A DNA stretch of 7,488 bases from Verrucomicrobiota bacterium. GTDB taxonomy: Bacteria; Verrucomicrobiota; Verrucomicrobiia; Opitutales; Opitutaceae. This document shows, piece by piece, positions 6,839-7,488 of this stretch. The DNA lies in the NCBI GenBank assembly GCA_030832235.1, contig JAURJO010000329.1, forward strand, positions 1 to 7,488, in the 5' to 3' direction. The stretch's first letter is position 1, and the number at the start of each line of letters is the position of its first letter. The translations under genes were made by a program, and so were the position numbers. The notes under the pieces were generated by a model. That model made no database searches and was not told the DNA's origin. It worked only from the letters and a program-made list of their open reading frames with translations.

Positions 6839-7488
6839 TCAACGGCGCGGCACGGTGAGGGACTTGAACTTGCGGGTGAGGCCGGTGAGCGATTCCTCGA
6901 CGCCCATGCGCTCGAGGCTGCTGGCGCCGACGAAGCCGACAGCCGACGTCTGCCGGATCACGCGGTCGGCGTCCTCGGGCGTGTTGATCGGACCGCCGTG
7001 CGCGAGAAAGAAGATGTCCTTCCGCACCTGGGTGGCGGCGTTGATGATGTCCTGCGTGACCTTGAGGGTGTGGTCCCAGCTCACGACGGCGCTGCGCACG
7101 CCGATGCTGCCGCCGACGGTGGTGCCGACGTGGGCGATGATGGCGTCGGCGCCGGCCTTGGCCATCTCGACGGCCTCCTCGGGTGAGCCGACGTAGACGA
7201 TGGAAAACAGGTCCATCTTTCGCGCGAGGGCGACCATCTCGTACTCCTTGCGCACGCTCATCCCGGTCTCCTCGAGCACGCCGCGGAAATGCCCGTCGAC
7301 GATGGTGTGGGTGGGGAAGTTGTTCACGCCGCTGAAGCCCATCTCCTTCACCTTGCCCAGCCAGTGCCACATGCGGCGGCGAGGATCGGTGGCGTGCACG
7401 CCGCAGATCACGGGAACCTCCTCGACGACCGGCAGCACCTCGTACTCGCCGATCTCCATGGCGATGGCGTTGGCATCGCCGTAGGCCA
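6839..7488 (-). CDS. Phosphoenolpyruvate hydrolase-like TIM-barrel protein (5' end cut off by window)
   Basis: The frame is open from the right edge to TGA at 6839-6841 and gives 215 visible residues; family members have about 275-280, so about 60 N-terminal residues are missing. Seen, in order: YGDANAIAMEIGEYEVLPVV, PVICGVHATDP, MGFSGVNNFPTHTIVDG, FRGVLEETGMSVRKEYEMV, a GADAIIAHVGTTVGGSIG segment, FLAHGGPINTPEDADRVI and GFVGASSLERMGVEESL. This matches the PEP hydrolase-like TIM-barrel family (PF09370), which also forms the C-terminal half of tomato Tm-1-type fusions. Related bacterial proteins were first annotated as TIM-barrel signal transduction or regulatory proteins; the true reaction is uncertain. 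An internal ATG at 7459 is not the start, because conserved family sequence continues upstream to the edge. No signal peptide is visible in the part present. It ends at a strong terminator. Its usual UPF0261 partner is the last gene of this window rather than its neighbour. Confidence 0.92.
   Translation of the reverse strand, partial: AYGDANAIAMEIGEYEVLPVVEEVPVICGVHATDPRRRMWHWLGKVKEMGFSGVNNFPTHTIVDGHFRGVLEETGMSVRKEYEMVALARKMDLFSIVYVGSPEEAVEMAKAGADAIIAHVGTTVGGSIGVRSAVVSWDHTLKVTQDIINAATQVRKDIFFLAHGGPINTPEDADRVIRQTSAVGFVGASSLERMGVEESLTGLTRKFKSLTVPRR

Noticed and set aside
6152..7186. A 344-codon open frame on the plus strand
   Set aside because: It crosses antisense through the heme-protein start, the cupin, the terminator and the TIM-barrel gene; no real gene would span these, and its composition is that of a shadow.
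1..7488. Insertion sequences, attachment sites, CRISPR arrays or tRNA genes
   Set aside because: No transposase or integrase frame, no long repeats, no regularly spaced repeats and no tRNA-like folding sequence were seen on either strand.

Overview
The window is about two-thirds G+C and carries six genes, all on the minus strand. They run right to left and are tightly packed, with no rRNA, tRNA, CRISPR array or insertion sequence that I can see. The largest gene encodes a secreted protein that joins ThuA domains, a PVC-type 'membrane-bound dehydrogenase' propeller domain and a PVC-type CXXCH heme domain. These last two families are typical of Verrucomicrobiota and Planctomycetota. With the high G+C, I infer a verrucomicrobial genome, perhaps of the Opitutaceae; this is a family-level guess from protein type, not a taxonomic assignment.

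Layout in the order of transcription: (1) the C-terminal 215 residues of a TIM-barrel protein of the phosphoenolpyruvate hydrolase-like family, entering from the right edge and closed by a strong intrinsic terminator at 6794-6830; (2) a small single-domain cupin (6290-6739); (3) a 1489-residue exported ThuA / propeller / HEAT-like / cytochrome c / ThuA protein (1774-6243); (4) a type II toxin-antitoxin pair, with a ribbon-helix-helix antitoxin overlapping a VapC-type PIN ribonuclease by 20 bp (948-1689) and preceded by a short region of inverted and direct repeats; (5) a UPF0261 (Tm-1-like ATP-binding) protein that runs off the left edge.

The first and last genes encode the two halves of one known arrangement. 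In tomato Tm-1 and related fungal and plant proteins, a UPF0261 domain is fused to a TIM-barrel domain of this same family, and in bacteria the two are commonly adjacent genes. Here about 5.9 kb separates them: the cupin, the giant heme protein and the toxin-antitoxin pair. The cupin and the heme protein look like a two-gene unit (46 bp apart), probably involved in oxidation of a carbohydrate-like or other small polyhydroxy substrate outside the cytoplasm. The toxin-antitoxin pair sits just 25 bp ahead of the UPF0261 gene and may supply transcription to it. The many long open frames on the plus strand are G+C-driven shadows of the minus-strand genes.
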